Assembly: GCF_023243045.1 (NCBI RefSeq) | Contig: NZ_JALKFX010000081.1 | Coordinates: 1 to 41,887, forward strand | DNA: 41,887 bases | Direction: 5' to 3' | DNA from: Frankia sp. AgB32 | GTDB taxonomy: Bacteria; Actinomycetota; Actinomycetes; Frankiales; Frankiaceae | Shown here: in pieces, positions 16,753 to 25,848 of the stretch | How positions within the stretch are numbered: the first letter of the stretch is position 1 | How the letters are laid out: each line of letters opens with the position of its first letter | The notes under the pieces: generated by a model | What the model was told of the DNA's origin: nothing | Database searches by the model: none | Seen by the model: only the letters and a program-made list of their open reading frames with translations | Made by a program: the position numbers and the translations under genes

Positions 16753-18942
16753 TCAGGACTTGTACTCGTTCCAGACCCTGACGAGATCCGTCTCGGCGCT
16801 GGTGGTCATCAGTACGCCGATCAGCCCGTCGGTGGGCGATGCCCAGACCAGCGCGCGTTCGGTGGAACTCCACGCGAAGAGGTGCGCACCGGCTGGAGGC
16901 ACCTCGGATGCCGCCGGACTGCTGCCTGGCGCGGGCGCGTCGAAGTACCGTGGCGCGACCTCCTCGTACCTTCTGAAGCTGGCGAACATGACGGTCAGGC
17001 TGCCGCCGTTGGTGCAGTAGAGGCTGGTCGTGGGCGTGATCGGAACCCGCGGGGAGGCCGGGAAGCTGCCGGTCAGCATCGTGTCCCGGATGCCGGTCCG
17101 GCAGGCCTGCCAGCCTGGGTAGGTGTCCCAGCCGGCGACGAATCGTCGGAGGTCCGGTAGGTCGGCGAGCGGGCTCGGCGTCGTTGGCAGGCCGGTGATG
17201 GTGGCCGTGGCCGAGGAGGTCGGGATGGCGTCGGTGGGGGAGGGGGCGCCGTTGCGCCATGGCCCTCCCCAGACAGCGATGACGGCGCTGAACAGGACAG
17301 CAACAGTGACCCCAGCGGCGATCTGCCATCGTGTCACGCGACGCGGAAGCCATACCCGGCGTCGGTCCAGGCTGGCGCCGGCGTCCAGAAGCTCGGCGGA
17401 GTTCGCGGCCTCGACGGCCGGGGCGGTTTCCTCGGAACCCGCGTTGGCGTTCGCGTTCGCGGTGGTGCCGGCGTTCTCGCGGGCATCGCGGGTGATGGTG
17501 GACGGGGGCGGGGCCAGCGCCCGGCGGATCCGCGGGTCGGTGGTGGGCATCTGGGCGAGACCGGCGAACAGCGCCGCGGCCGCGGGCCGCCGCCGCAACG
17601 CGGCCGCGACTGTCCACGCGCTGTGCAGCTCGCGACTGGCGAACCAGGCGGTGACCGCCTGCCTGACGGGCGGCGCGGTCCCGGCGCTGATGCTGTCCGC
17701 AAGGCTGTCAACGGCCCGGTCAAGGAGGTCCCATCGTTCGAGGCCCTCGGCGTGGTCGGCCACCTCCAACAGCCAGCCGATCACCTCGTCGTTCGAGGCG
17801 GCCGTCGCGTCCAAGGCTCGCGATGTCCGCAGCGCCGCCACGGCCTCGGCCGCGGCCTGCGGCTCAGTGCGGATCGCCTGACGCAGCGGGGCGCCGGTCA
17901 GACGTGTGATCATGCTTGTCAGCGCCGTGTGCTCATCACCGCCGTAAGCGATGAGTTCGAGCAGCTGCCCGGGAGCGGCGTCGTCGCCGGCCAGGGCGGT
18001 GGAAAGGAGGTCACGTCCCCGCTCGACCAGGTTGGCGGTCGCGGCGTCCAGCTCGGCGGCGATCAGCAGGAGAAGCTCGTCGACGGTGGCCGGTCGCCGG
18101 TCCGGCGACGGGTGGGTCGCCTCCCACACGATGGTCCGCCAGGGCCCGTCCGGCGGCAGCATCCTCTCGTTGCGCGGTGGCCAGCTGCCCGTCAGCGCCC
18201 AGGCGGCAATACGGCCGATGCTGTAGATGTCAGCCTGCGGCCCGACGTCGTGCGCGTCGTCGCGCATCTCGGGCGCCGCGAATCCCTCCGTGCCGAAGGA
18301 GGTGCCTGTCCTGGTGTGGCGAGGTGCGCTGCTGCGGCCCCGAGGCCGGCGTCCGAGTCCCCAGTCCGCCACCACCCAGTGGCCGTCGAGCTCGAGAATG
18401 TTGCGAGGATTCAGATCACGGTGGATCCAGCCGAGTCGGTGTGGCTCCCGCAGTGCCTCGCAGATGGCGGTCACCAACGAGCGCAGCTCGTCCGAGTCGG
18501 TCAGCGCGGCCGCGCGGCCCTCCGCCGTGGCATTGGCGACGGGCATGACGAGCCAGGTGTCGTCCCAGTCGAGAACTGGCATGACGTGGGGATGTTCGCC
18601 GAAACGTCGGCCGGCTTCGATCTCGCGGCGCATGCGGGACAACGCCGCGGCATCGCGGTGCCGCAACTGCTTGATGGCGACCCGTCGCCCGGTCGCTTTA
18701 TGCCGCGCCCCGGTGACCTTCGCCTGCCCGCCCACCGCGATGGGCTTCGGCTCCAGGGCGTAGTCCTTACGACTGTGCCGCGCGACGATCGGCGGGGTGT
18801 CCGCGACACGCGGACCCGGGATGAGGGGCGTGTCCACCGGCTGCCCGTCCTCCCGCGATGCACCCATGTCCGTCCCGAGAACGGACCAGCTCGGCCCCGG
18901 ACGCGCGTATCCGGAGAGCGCCAGATCCATCGCGTTGGGCAC
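16753..18942 (-). CDS. Atypical membrane Ser/Thr protein kinase
   Basis: A 729-aa receptor-like kinase. Kinase domain about residues 60-300: the Gly loop is reduced to VGGQAKV, the Lys is VAIK at 91, the catalytic loop reads HRDLNPRN at 174-181 (Asn where Lys is usual), the metal motif is DWG at 193-195 instead of DFG, and APE is at 223-225. Residues 300-475 are helical and Ala/Leu-rich, then a low-complexity linker, one TM at about 541-558, and an outside domain of about 170 residues with a Cys pair. The HRD Asp and the VAIK Lys are kept, so activity is possible. The start is GTG 18942 or ATG 18930; neither has a good Shine-Dalgarno, so the message may be leaderless. It is convergent with the lipoprotein and divergent from the peptidase. 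Confidence 0.82.
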   Translation of the reverse strand: MPNAMDLALSGYARPGPSWSVLGTDMGASREDGQPVDTPLIPGPRVADTPPIVARHSRKDYALEPKPIAVGGQAKVTGARHKATGRRVAIKQLRHRDAAALSRMRREIEAGRRFGEHPHVMPVLDWDDTWLVMPVANATAEGRAAALTDSDELRSLVTAICEALREPHRLGWIHRDLNPRNILELDGHWVVADWGLGRRPRGRSSAPRHTRTGTSFGTEGFAAPEMRDDAHDVGPQADIYSIGRIAAWALTGSWPPRNERMLPPDGPWRTIVWEATHPSPDRRPATVDELLLLIAAELDAATANLVERGRDLLSTALAGDDAAPGQLLELIAYGGDEHTALTSMITRLTGAPLRQAIRTEPQAAAEAVAALRTSRALDATAASNDEVIGWLLEVADHAEGLERWDLLDRAVDSLADSISAGTAPPVRQAVTAWFASRELHSAWTVAAALRRRPAAAALFAGLAQMPTTDPRIRRALAPPPSTITRDARENAGTTANANANAGSEETAPAVEAANSAELLDAGASLDRRRVWLPRRVTRWQIAAGVTVAVLFSAVIAVWGGPWRNGAPSPTDAIPTSSATATITGLPTTPSPLADLPDLRRFVAGWDTYPGWQACRTGIRDTMLTGSFPASPRVPITPTTSLYCTNGGSLTVMFASFRRYEEVAPRYFDAPAPGSSPAASEVPPAGAHLFAWSSTERALVWASPTDGLIGVLMTTSAETDLVRVWNEYKS

Positions 18943-19019
18943 AAGTCTGTCACATCACCCGAAATGCGAAGACGGCGAGCTGAGGACCGCGTGCGCGTCG
19001 TCATCCGTACGATCTCTCC

Positions 19020-20456
19020 GTGCCTGACGACATCCCTGCCCGCGGCGGCAGCCACGCTCCCGGTGACCGTAACGTCGCCGCCGCCGGTCCGGACGCCCTT
19101 CTCGCTGGTCTGGACGACTATGTCGCCGCGAGCCGCCCGGAGTTCGAACGGCGGCTGCGCGAGCTCGTCGGGGCCGCCGGCGTCAGCGCCGACCCGGCGC
19201 ACGCCCCCGACATCGTCCGCACCGCCGAGCTCGCCGCCGGCCAGCTGCGCGAGGCGGGCCTGTCCGCGCGGATCGTGCCGACCGCCGGCAACCCGGTGGT
19301 CGTCGGCGAGTACCTCGCCGGGCCGTCGCGGCCGACCGTGACGATCTACAACCACCTCGACGTGCAGCCCGCGGACCCGGCCGAATGGGTCACCGAGCCG
19401 TTCCAGCTCACCGTCGACGGCGACCGCTACGTCGGGCGCGGCAGCACCGACGACAAGGGCCCGGCGCTGACCGCGCTGCAGGCCGCCCAGTACGCGGCGG
19501 CCCGCGAGCTGCCGCTGAACATCCGGTTCCTCTGGGAGCTGGAGGAGGAGATCGGCAGCCCGAACTTCGAGGCGTTCGTCCGCGCCGAACTGCCGCGGCT
19601 GGCAACCGACTCGGTGCTGGTCTCCGACACGATCTGGATCGCCGCGGACCGCCCGGCGATCGACTACGGCCTGCGCGGCCTGGTCACCTTCGAGGTCACG
19701 ATCGAGACCGGTACCGCGGACACGCACTCCGGCCTCACCGGCGGCCCCGCCCGCAACCCGCTGACCGAACTCGCCGGGATAGTCGCCGAATGCGTCGATC
19801 CGGCCACCGGGAAGGTGCTGGTCCCCGGGTTCGCCGACGCCGTCGCGCCGGTCTCCGCCGACGAGCTCGACGACTTCGTCGCGTCCGGCTTCGACGTCGA
19901 CGTCTTCATGGCCGCGCACGGCCTGACCGCGCTGCGCGTCACTGACGCCCGCGAGGTCGTGCGCCGCATCATGGCCGAGCCGACGTTCGAGGTGCACGGC
20001 TTCACCGGCGGCTACACCGGCCCCGGCGTGAAGACCGTCGTCCCGCCGCGCGCCACGGTGAAGCTCAGCGCCCGGATCGTCCCGCACCAGCAGCCGGCGG
20101 AGGTCTTCGCGCTGGTCCGCGACTTCATCACCACCCGCCACCCCGACGCCCGCGTCGAGATGGAAGCCGGGCTACCGCCGTACCTCGGCCCCCGCACCGG
20201 CCCGCACGCCGAGCTCGCGGCCAACGCCGTCGACTTCGCCTTCGGCCGCCGCCCGGCGTTCGTCCGCGAGGGCGGCTCGATCGGCGCCGTCCTCACGATG
20301 GACCAGTACCTCAAGGCCCCCGTCACCCTGCTCGGCCTGAGCCTGCCCAGCCACGGCTACCACGCCCCCAACGAACACTTCGACTGGACCCAGGCCGCCG
20401 GCGGCATCCGCATGTTCACCCACTACTTCGGGGGCCTTGCCGCCCAACCCCGATAG
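19020..20456 (+). CDS. M20-family metallodipeptidase
   Basis: Cytosolic zinc aminoacyl-peptidase of 478 aa, in the M20 (CNDP/DapE-like) family. The metal and active-site motifs are in order: YNHLDVQPAD (first zinc His and catalytic Asp), GRGSTDDKGP (bridging Asp), WELEEEIGSPNF (general-base Glu and next ligand), TADTHSGLTGG in the lid-domain region and SLPSHGYHAPNEHF near the C-terminus (last His). Substrates are probably dipeptides; the family also includes carnosinases and acylases, so the exact substrate is open. The start is GTG 19020. It diverges from the kinase gene with only 77 bases between starts. A hairpin overlaps the stop codon. Confidence 0.9.
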   Translation: MPDDIPARGGSHAPGDRNVAAAGPDALLAGLDDYVAASRPEFERRLRELVGAAGVSADPAHAPDIVRTAELAAGQLREAGLSARIVPTAGNPVVVGEYLAGPSRPTVTIYNHLDVQPADPAEWVTEPFQLTVDGDRYVGRGSTDDKGPALTALQAAQYAAARELPLNIRFLWELEEEIGSPNFEAFVRAELPRLATDSVLVSDTIWIAADRPAIDYGLRGLVTFEVTIETGTADTHSGLTGGPARNPLTELAGIVAECVDPATGKVLVPGFADAVAPVSADELDDFVASGFDVDVFMAAHGLTALRVTDAREVVRRIMAEPTFEVHGFTGGYTGPGVKTVVPPRATVKLSARIVPHQQPAEVFALVRDFITTRHPDARVEMEAGLPPYLGPRTGPHAELAANAVDFAFGRRPAFVREGGSIGAVLTMDQYLKAPVTLLGLSLPSHGYHAPNEHFDWTQAAGGIRMFTHYFGGLAAQPR

Positions 20457-20463
20457 GCCCCCG
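20429..20463 (+). terminator. Hairpin overlapping the peptidase stop codon
   Basis: A perfect 9-base stem, CGGGGGCCT at 20429-20437 with AGGCCCCCG at 20455-20463, and a 17-base loop. The TAG stop (20454-20456) is inside the structure. Likely an intrinsic-type terminator without a U-tract. Confidence 0.5.
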
Positions 20464-20698
20464 CCCGCACCACCGACGCCGCCCTCCCCGGCACGCGTCC
20501 GATCCGATTCCGGCCCCCACCGCACTGCACGGGAGAACGACTTCCTGTCCCTTCCGCTGGGACGAAACGGACGCCGAACCCTGTGGAACAGACAGGTCGG
20601 CGGCTTCCCATGCACGGGCCCTGGCCATCCCCTCCGCACACAGATCGGCGGTGAGGCGGACCGTCGGCGGTCTGCCGCGGCGGCGGTACCCTCGCGCG

Positions 20699-20914
20699 AT
20701 GCGATGCCTTCGGTACTCCATCAACGTCACCCTGGCCGGGTGCTGCGATCACCGTGCCATTCCGGCGGACGAGGAGCTGCATCGGCACGCGGTCGAGAAC
20801 CTCGCTCAGGCCGATGCCCTGCTCTTTGGCCGGGTGACGTACCCGCTACGAGCCGAGCGAGTAGCTGTCGGGCCTGGCCCAGGCCAGGGTTCGCCGCCCG
20901 TGCCTACGGCCTGA
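20699..20914 (+). pseudogene. Remnant of a dihydrofolate-reductase-like (RibD C-terminal) protein
   Basis: The first 50 residues or so, from MRCLRYSINVTLAGCCDHR to DALLFGRVTYPL, match the N-terminus of the actinobacterial DHFR/RibD-C family, an NADPH-binding reductase fold of about 190 residues. After FGRVTY the similarity stops and the frame ends within 22 residues, so well over half the gene is gone. No downstream continuation is seen in any frame before the hairpin at 21063. A decayed copy; no function expected. Confidence 0.6.
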
Positions 20915-21062
20915 CGCGCAGCGGGTGACCGGTCTCGAACGGACTAGCTCGGTTCTGGTGACGGATCAGGGGCCTCCGAAGTTGCAGCGGCCCGCATCTC
21001 GACGGGCATCGTTGTCGGCTGATGTACATCCGGTGCCGGTCGGCTCGATGCCTGGGGGACGT

Positions 21063-21116
21063 CGTGGTCCTTCTGTACGGATAGAACGGGCGTTAAGGCC
21101 GTACAGAAGGACCACG
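21063..21116. terminator. Perfect 18-base inverted repeat downstream of the fascin-like gene
   Basis: CGTGGTCCTTCTGTACGG at 21063-21080 is perfectly complemented by 21099-21116, with an 18-base loop. It lies 20 bases past the stop of the minus-strand gene at 21136 and about 150 bases past the reductase remnant, so it can act as a terminator in either direction. The stem core resembles the hairpin at 25539-25592. Confidence 0.65.
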
Positions 21117-21135
21117 GCTGCTGGCGGCGACGCGG

Positions 21136-21498
21136 TCAGGGCTGGACGCTGACGTATCTGCCGAGGGCCGCCGTGCGCAGCGCCACCCGGCCGCCGCCGA
21201 GATGTTCCAGGCGGAACTTCTCCCGGTCGCCGACGGCACCCCGGTCGGCCTGGCACTGCCGTCCGCCGCCGAACGGCGCCGGGATCGTGGCGGTGTACGG
21301 CGTGGCGGCCGCGAGGGCCGCCTCCAGCCCGCGCGTCTGGCGGTCGTCGAGCGTCACGGTCCACAACGGCGGGTCGGAGTGGAACCCGCCGTCGAATGCC
21401 TGCTGGGCCTCCCGTGTCAGGTCCGCCACGTCGACCTTCGAGAGGTCGAGGTGGCGCTCGCCGGCGTCGACGCGCTCGTGGCCGAACCCGGTGCTCAT
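21136..21498 (-). CDS. Small protein with fascin-like C-terminal segment
   Basis: A 120-aa protein. Residues 92-119 (EKFRLEHLGGGRVALRTA then GRYVSV) resemble one repeat of the fascin-type beta-trefoil, a fold used for sugar or protein binding, but a full trefoil would need about 120 residues and only part is present. The N-terminal 70 residues (HLDLSKVDVADLTREAQQAF, then LDDRQTRGLEAALAAAT) look like a different alpha/beta piece. No signal peptide. The ATG at 21498 overlaps the upstream gene's stop as ATGA, so the two are translationally coupled. The function is unknown; the large LuxR regulator transcribed away from this pair may control it. Confidence 0.55.
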   Translation of the reverse strand: MSTGFGHERVDAGERHLDLSKVDVADLTREAQQAFDGGFHSDPPLWTVTLDDRQTRGLEAALAAATPYTATIPAPFGGGRQCQADRGAVGDREKFRLEHLGGGRVALRTAALGRYVSVQP

Positions 21499-22133
21499 GC
21501 CTGGACCTCCTGCCCGGCCAGCAGCGCCTCGGGCTGTCCGGCGTGCGCCAGGCGGTGGATCTCGACCCGGTCCGGGCCGGTGAGCAGGGCCGGGTCCTCG
21601 CCGGGCAGCAGGGGCGTGGCCATCGTCCGGCGCAGCGTCTCCTCCAGCGCGTCCACGCTCTCGGCCAGCACGAGCGCGAGCGCCGCGCCGTCCTCGGCCA
21701 CCGCCGTCGCGCCGGCCACGACGCCGGGGACGGCGCGCATCACCGGCCAGACCCGCCGCGCGCCGCTGGCGGCGAACGCCGCCACCCAGTCCGCGCCGCG
21801 TGGTCCGTCGAAGATCGCCACCTGGAGGAAACGGGCCGGGCCGGTCGCCGCGGACCCCCGACCGCTCGCCGTCACGGGGTAACGGCGGCCGGGTCCGACG
21901 CGCACCCCGTCGCCGACCTCGACCGGTGGCGCGGCGGCCGCGCGGTCCGCGTCCGCCGGATCGGCCCACGCGGTCAGCAGGTATCCGGGCACGCCGCTCT
22001 GCCGGCTCGGCATTCCCAGCGCGTGGCTGACCAGCACGCCGGCCTCGCCCTGGACGGTGGCGAGCACAGCGTCGACCCAGGCGCGCAGGTGCGGCGGCGG
22101 CGCGCCGGTGATCGGATGAAGAACGATGTCCAT
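21495..22133 (-). CDS. ABM-like ferredoxin-fold protein, two repeats
   Basis: A 212-aa protein, probably two tandem halves of about 100 residues. The first has GVLVSHALGMPSR then GYLLTAWADPADADRAAA, the beta-hit-beta pattern of antibiotic-biosynthesis-monooxygenase/dimeric alpha-beta barrel proteins; the second has ARFLQVAIFDGPRGADW and ALALVLAESVDALE. Some members oxidise or bind aromatic metabolites, many have no known substrate. ATG 22133 has GGGAG about 8 bases upstream. It overlaps the fascin-like gene by 4 bases and diverges from the LuxR gene across a 246-base region with 15-base repeats. Family call by fold pattern only. Confidence 0.5.
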   Translation of the reverse strand: MDIVLHPITGAPPPHLRAWVDAVLATVQGEAGVLVSHALGMPSRQSGVPGYLLTAWADPADADRAAAAPPVEVGDGVRVGPGRRYPVTASGRGSAATGPARFLQVAIFDGPRGADWVAAFAASGARRVWPVMRAVPGVVAGATAVAEDGAALALVLAESVDALEETLRRTMATPLLPGEDPALLTGPDRVEIHRLAHAGQPEALLAGQEVQA

Positions 22134-22281
22134 CGGGATCTCCCGTGGGTGAGGTCTGGCGTCACCGGGCGGTGGGTCCGTCGCCGCCCGTGACGTGGAC
22201 GGGATCGACGATGCCGGCCGGCGGGCCCGCGAACCTCAGTGCCAGTACTGCTCCCGGCACGGAACTCCCGCGCCGACCACC

Positions 22282-22323
22282 GGTGACGAGACCGCCGGTG
22301 ACGAGACCGCTGGTGACCAGATC
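22282..22323. repeat. Three 15-base direct repeats in divergent promoter region
   Basis: Three consecutive units starting at 22282, 22297 and 22312, each GGTGACGAGACCG-like, the third diverged (GGTGACCAGATCG). They lie between the ABM-like gene and the LuxR gene. Spacing of 15 bases (about 1.5 helical turns) suggests iterated regulator sites; a chance slippage repeat is the alternative. Confidence 0.45.
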
Positions 22324-22379
22324 GGCGGGGTTCGGCACACTCGGCGCCGGCCGGGTCGGCGATCCGCCATGATTGGCCG

Positions 22380-25309
22380 GTGTCCGGACCGGCTCGTCCC
22401 TTTGTCGGACGTGACGAGGAAAGCGCCGTCCTGCGTGTTCTGCTGGCCGAGGCCGGCGCCGGCCGCGGTGGGGTCGCCCTCGTCACGGGCCCGGCCGGCA
22501 TGGGCAAGACCCGTCTGGTCGAGGAGGCCCTGCGGGGCGCGCCCGGCCGCCCGCCCGCGGGGCGGGGGTACTGTCTGGCCGACCACAGCGCGCCGCCGCT
22601 GTGGCCGTGGCTGCAGGCCGTGCGCGCGCTGGCCCGGGTGCGCCCGGCGTTGGCGGACGGCGCCGGCGGGGTGCTGGCGGCGATCGCCGCCGCCGGCCGC
22701 GCCGAGGTCGGGACCGAGGCGCGCGTCGACTCCGCGAGCGCCGCCGCGGTTCGCTTCGCCGTCCTCGCCGATGTCGCCGACGCCGTCCTCGCCCTCGCGC
22801 CCGCGCCGACCGCGCCCACCGGCGGTCCGGTCGTGATCGTCCTGGAGGATCTCCACTGGGCCGACGCGAACACCGCCGACCTCGTCCGCCAGGTCGCACA
22901 GGGCATCGGGGACAGCGCGCTGACGCTCGTCGTCACCTCGCGGGACGACCCCACCGAGCCTGGCGGCCGGCCACGCCAGGAGCTGCTGCGCCTGCCGGGC
23001 GTGCGGCACCTGCCGCTGGCCCCGCTCACCACCACGGCGGTCGGTGACTACCTGAGCGCCGTCGGGGCCGGTGCGGACATCGAGGCGGCCCGCCGCGTCG
23101 TGCGGCGCAGCGGGGGACTGCCGCTGCTGCTCGACCTGGCCGCCGCGGGCGACGGGCCACCGGTGGCCGTCGCGGACCTGGTCAGCACGCTGCTGGCACA
23201 GCTTCCGGACGCGGCCCGCCCCGTGGTCGTCGCGGCGGCGCTGCTGCGCGGCCCGGTCGACCTCCCCCTGCTCGCCGCCGCCGCGGACGTCGACGAGCAG
23301 GTCGCCGCCCGGGCGGTCGACGCCGCCGGCCGAACCGGGCTGATGACCCGCGAACCAGGTGAGGGCGAACCGTGCTTCCGCCTCGCCCACGGACTGCTCG
23401 CCGAGGCGCTCGCCGGCGGCGAGGACGGGCCTCGCCGCGCGGTGCACCGCCGCGCCGCGCTTGCCCTCGAGGCCCGCGCGCGGAGCGAGACCGGCCTGGC
23501 CGCGGACATCGCCGCGCACTGGGCCGGGCTCGGCCGCCACGACCGAGCCGCGCAGGCATCGGTGGCGCGTTGGGCGACCCTTGCCGCAGCCGACGCCCGC
23601 CGGGCGCTGGCCTTCGACGACGCGGCCGCGCACCTGACCGTCGCGGTCGCGGCGCTGCGCCGGGCCGGCGCCGAACCGGACGAGCTGGCCGCGCGCACCA
23701 TCGACCTGGCCCGTGCCCACTACCTGGCCGGCGCCCTGACCGAGGCGCTGGCGCACTGCGAGCTGGCCGCGACGGCCGCGGCGGGCATCGCGGACGCGGG
23801 GGAGGTGGCGGCGTCCGCGCGAGCCGGCCTGCTTGCGCAGGCGGCCCTGGTCGTGCGCTGGGTGACCTTCCCGGAGGCGGCCGGCATCGTCGCCGACCTG
23901 TGCCGCACGGCGCTCGCCGTCGACCAGCCACCGCCGGTCCGCGCCCAGCTGCTGGCCCAGCTCGCCACCATCCTCGCCTTCGCCGGCGGCGCGGCGCAGG
24001 CCCGGGCGCTGGCCCGGGAGGCGATGGCGCTCGCCACCGCCGGGGACGTCACCCCGGCGGCCGGCAATCCCGGCGACGGCGGTGGCCAGGCGCTGCTGGA
24101 CGCCGCGCGGGCGGCGGAGATGGTGCTGACCGACCCGGACGGCGTCCACGAGCGGCTGCGCCTCGCCGGGCTCGCCGCGGCGCGGGCGGCGGAGCTGAAC
24201 CAGACGCTGTCGGGGGTGCTGGCCGAGCAGTGGCGACTACGCGCGGGCCTGCAGCTCGGTTGGCGCGCCGTCGCCGACGAGGCGACGGCACAGATCGCCC
24301 GCCTCGCCGAGCGCGGCGGGCTCCCGCTGGCCCGCTGGCCCGCTGGCACCTCCTGCGCGGCCAGGCGGCCCGCGCGGCCCTCGAAGGCCAGTTCGCCGCG
24401 GCCCGCGCCCACAGCCAGGCCGCCGGCGAGCTGGCCCTGGCCTTCGGCGACCAGCTCGCCGTCGGGCTCGGCCACGCCCTGGAGGCGAACCTCGCCCTGC
24501 TGCGCGGCGACGCCGCCGAGCTGTCGGCCGGGTTCTGGCCGAACCTCGACGCCACGCCGCCCGCGCCGCTGATGACCGCCTTCCGGGCGAACGCGCTGCT
24601 GGTCGAGGGCCGCGCCGAGGAGTCCCGGGCCGCCTACGAGCAGCTCTGGCCGCTGCTGCGCGACCCACCCGCCGACGACCTGCGCTGGAGCGGGGTCCTC
24701 GCGCACCTCATCGACCTCGTCGAGGCGTTCGGTGACGCGACCGCCGCCCGGCTGCTGGCGGACCAGCTCCGCCCGTATACGGCGTACCCGGGGGCGCTGG
24801 GCCTGCCGACGGTGCTGTTCGTCGGCGCGATGGCCGGCCCGTACGGGCGGGCACTGGCGCACGCGGGCGAGCTGGCCGAGGCGGAGGCGGCGCTGCGCGG
24901 CGCGATCGCCGCCGACCTCGCCCTCGGTGCCCGCCCGTATGTCGTGCTCAGCCAGCTGGCGCTCGCCGACGTGCTGCGCCGCCGCGGTGACGCCGACGCC
25001 GCCGTGCCGATCGCGAGCGCGGCGGCGACGCAGGCCCGCCGCCTGGACATGCCCGGCCCGCTGGCCCGCGCCGACCGCCTCCTGACCACCCTCGCCGCCA
25101 CCCGCCGCGCCGTCGACCCGTTGACCGCCCGCGAACACGAGGTCGCCGCCCTGCTCGCGAAGGCCCAGTCGAACCGCCAGATCGCCGCCGCGCTGGTGCT
25201 CAGCGAACGCACCGTCGAAAGCCACGTCCGCAACATCCTCGCGAAACTGGGCTGCGCCAACCGCGCCGAACTCCTCGCCAGCGGCCGCCTGCCCACTGCG
25301 GCGCCCTGA
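22380..25309 (+). pseudogene. Large ATP-binding LuxR (LAL) regulator, frame broken by 8-bp duplication
   Basis: Two overlapping frames together make one LAL-type (MalT-like) regulator of about 973 aa. The N-terminal AAA/NACHT-like ATPase has Walker A GPAGMGKTRL and Walker B VIVLEDLHWAD. The middle is a long helical TPR-like region, and the C-terminus is a LuxR/NarL HTH (LTAREHEVAALLAKAQSNRQ, then TVESHVRNILAKLG). At 24326-24341 the unit GCTGGCCC is present twice in tandem, followed by GCTGGCA; removing one 8-base unit restores LPLARWHLLRGQAARAAL and a single frame from GTG 22380 to TGA 25309. As given, translation stops at 24572, losing the HTH. It could be true decay, phase variation or sequencing error. 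A weak ribosome site makes the start approximate. Confidence 0.85.
24326..24348 (+). repeat. 8-bp tandem repeat causing the LuxR frameshift
   Basis: GCTGGCCC occurs twice and is followed by GCTGGCA, giving about 2.75 units. A one-unit change moves the reading frame by 8 bases, so the copy number decides whether the DNA-binding domain is made. Confidence 0.85.
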
Positions 25310-25538
25310 CCATGACGGGCTGCGCCCGGCTGGCAGCGCACCGTCCACAACGGTCGACCGCATCCTGACGTTTCCCAGGAAGGCGGCCAGGGCGGCACCG
25401 CGGCAGCGCGGTGGGGCGGCGCGGTGGGGCGGCGCGGCCCACTGGCGGGGTGATCAGATCGAGCGCTCCGCCGCCGATGGTCACGGTCTGAGAGCAGCGC
25501 GGTGACGGATCCGGACCGGCTGCACGGGAGAGAAGGCA
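25310..25538. other. Gap after LuxR gene with 13-base tandem repeat
   Basis: No gene seen. GCGCGGTGGGGCG is repeated at 25406-25418 and 25419-25431, then a partial copy follows. The rest is unremarkable high-GC sequence. Confidence 0.4.
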
Positions 25539-25592
25539 TGTGGGTCCCTCTGGTCGGGTTCACGCCCGATCTGTCGCCCAGAGGGACCCACA
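25539..25592. terminator. 15-base inverted repeat between LuxR and araB
   Basis: TGTGGGTCCCTCTGG at 25539-25553 is perfectly complemented by 25578-25592. The loop itself holds a small TCGGG/CCCGA hairpin. It lies between convergent transcription units, so it probably works as a bidirectional terminator. The stem core (GTGG-TCC-TCTG) resembles the hairpin at 21063-21116. Confidence 0.6.
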
Positions 25593-25678
25593 GACCATCC
25601 CAGCCACGCATGGTCGGCTGCCACGTTCACTATCGGTGACACCAGGACGCGAGCGCGGGGCTTCGTGGCAGACGGCGG

Positions 25679-25811
25679 CACCCGGCCCGGCCCGGCGGGC
25701 CCGCGGGCCGGCGGCCCGGGGGGCCCGGGCGCGGGGGGGGGGGGCCGCCGGGGGGGGGGGGGGGGGGGGGGGCGGCGCCCCCGGGGGGCCGGGGGGCGGC
25801 GGGCCCCCGGG
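25679..25811. other. G/C-only low-complexity tract (probable artefact)
   Basis: About 130 bases almost wholly G and C, including a run of more than 20 G. It lies between the hairpin at 25539-25592 and the end of araB, so no recognised gene is cut, but sequence may be missing. Confidence 0.65.
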
Positions 25812-25848
25812 TCGGCCCTGCGCCGTGGCGGGGCGACAGCCGGGTGGT

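Noticed and set aside
23720-25363. A 547-aa minus-strand frame opposite the LuxR gene
   Set aside because: Antisense to clear ATPase and HTH domains; no domain of its own.
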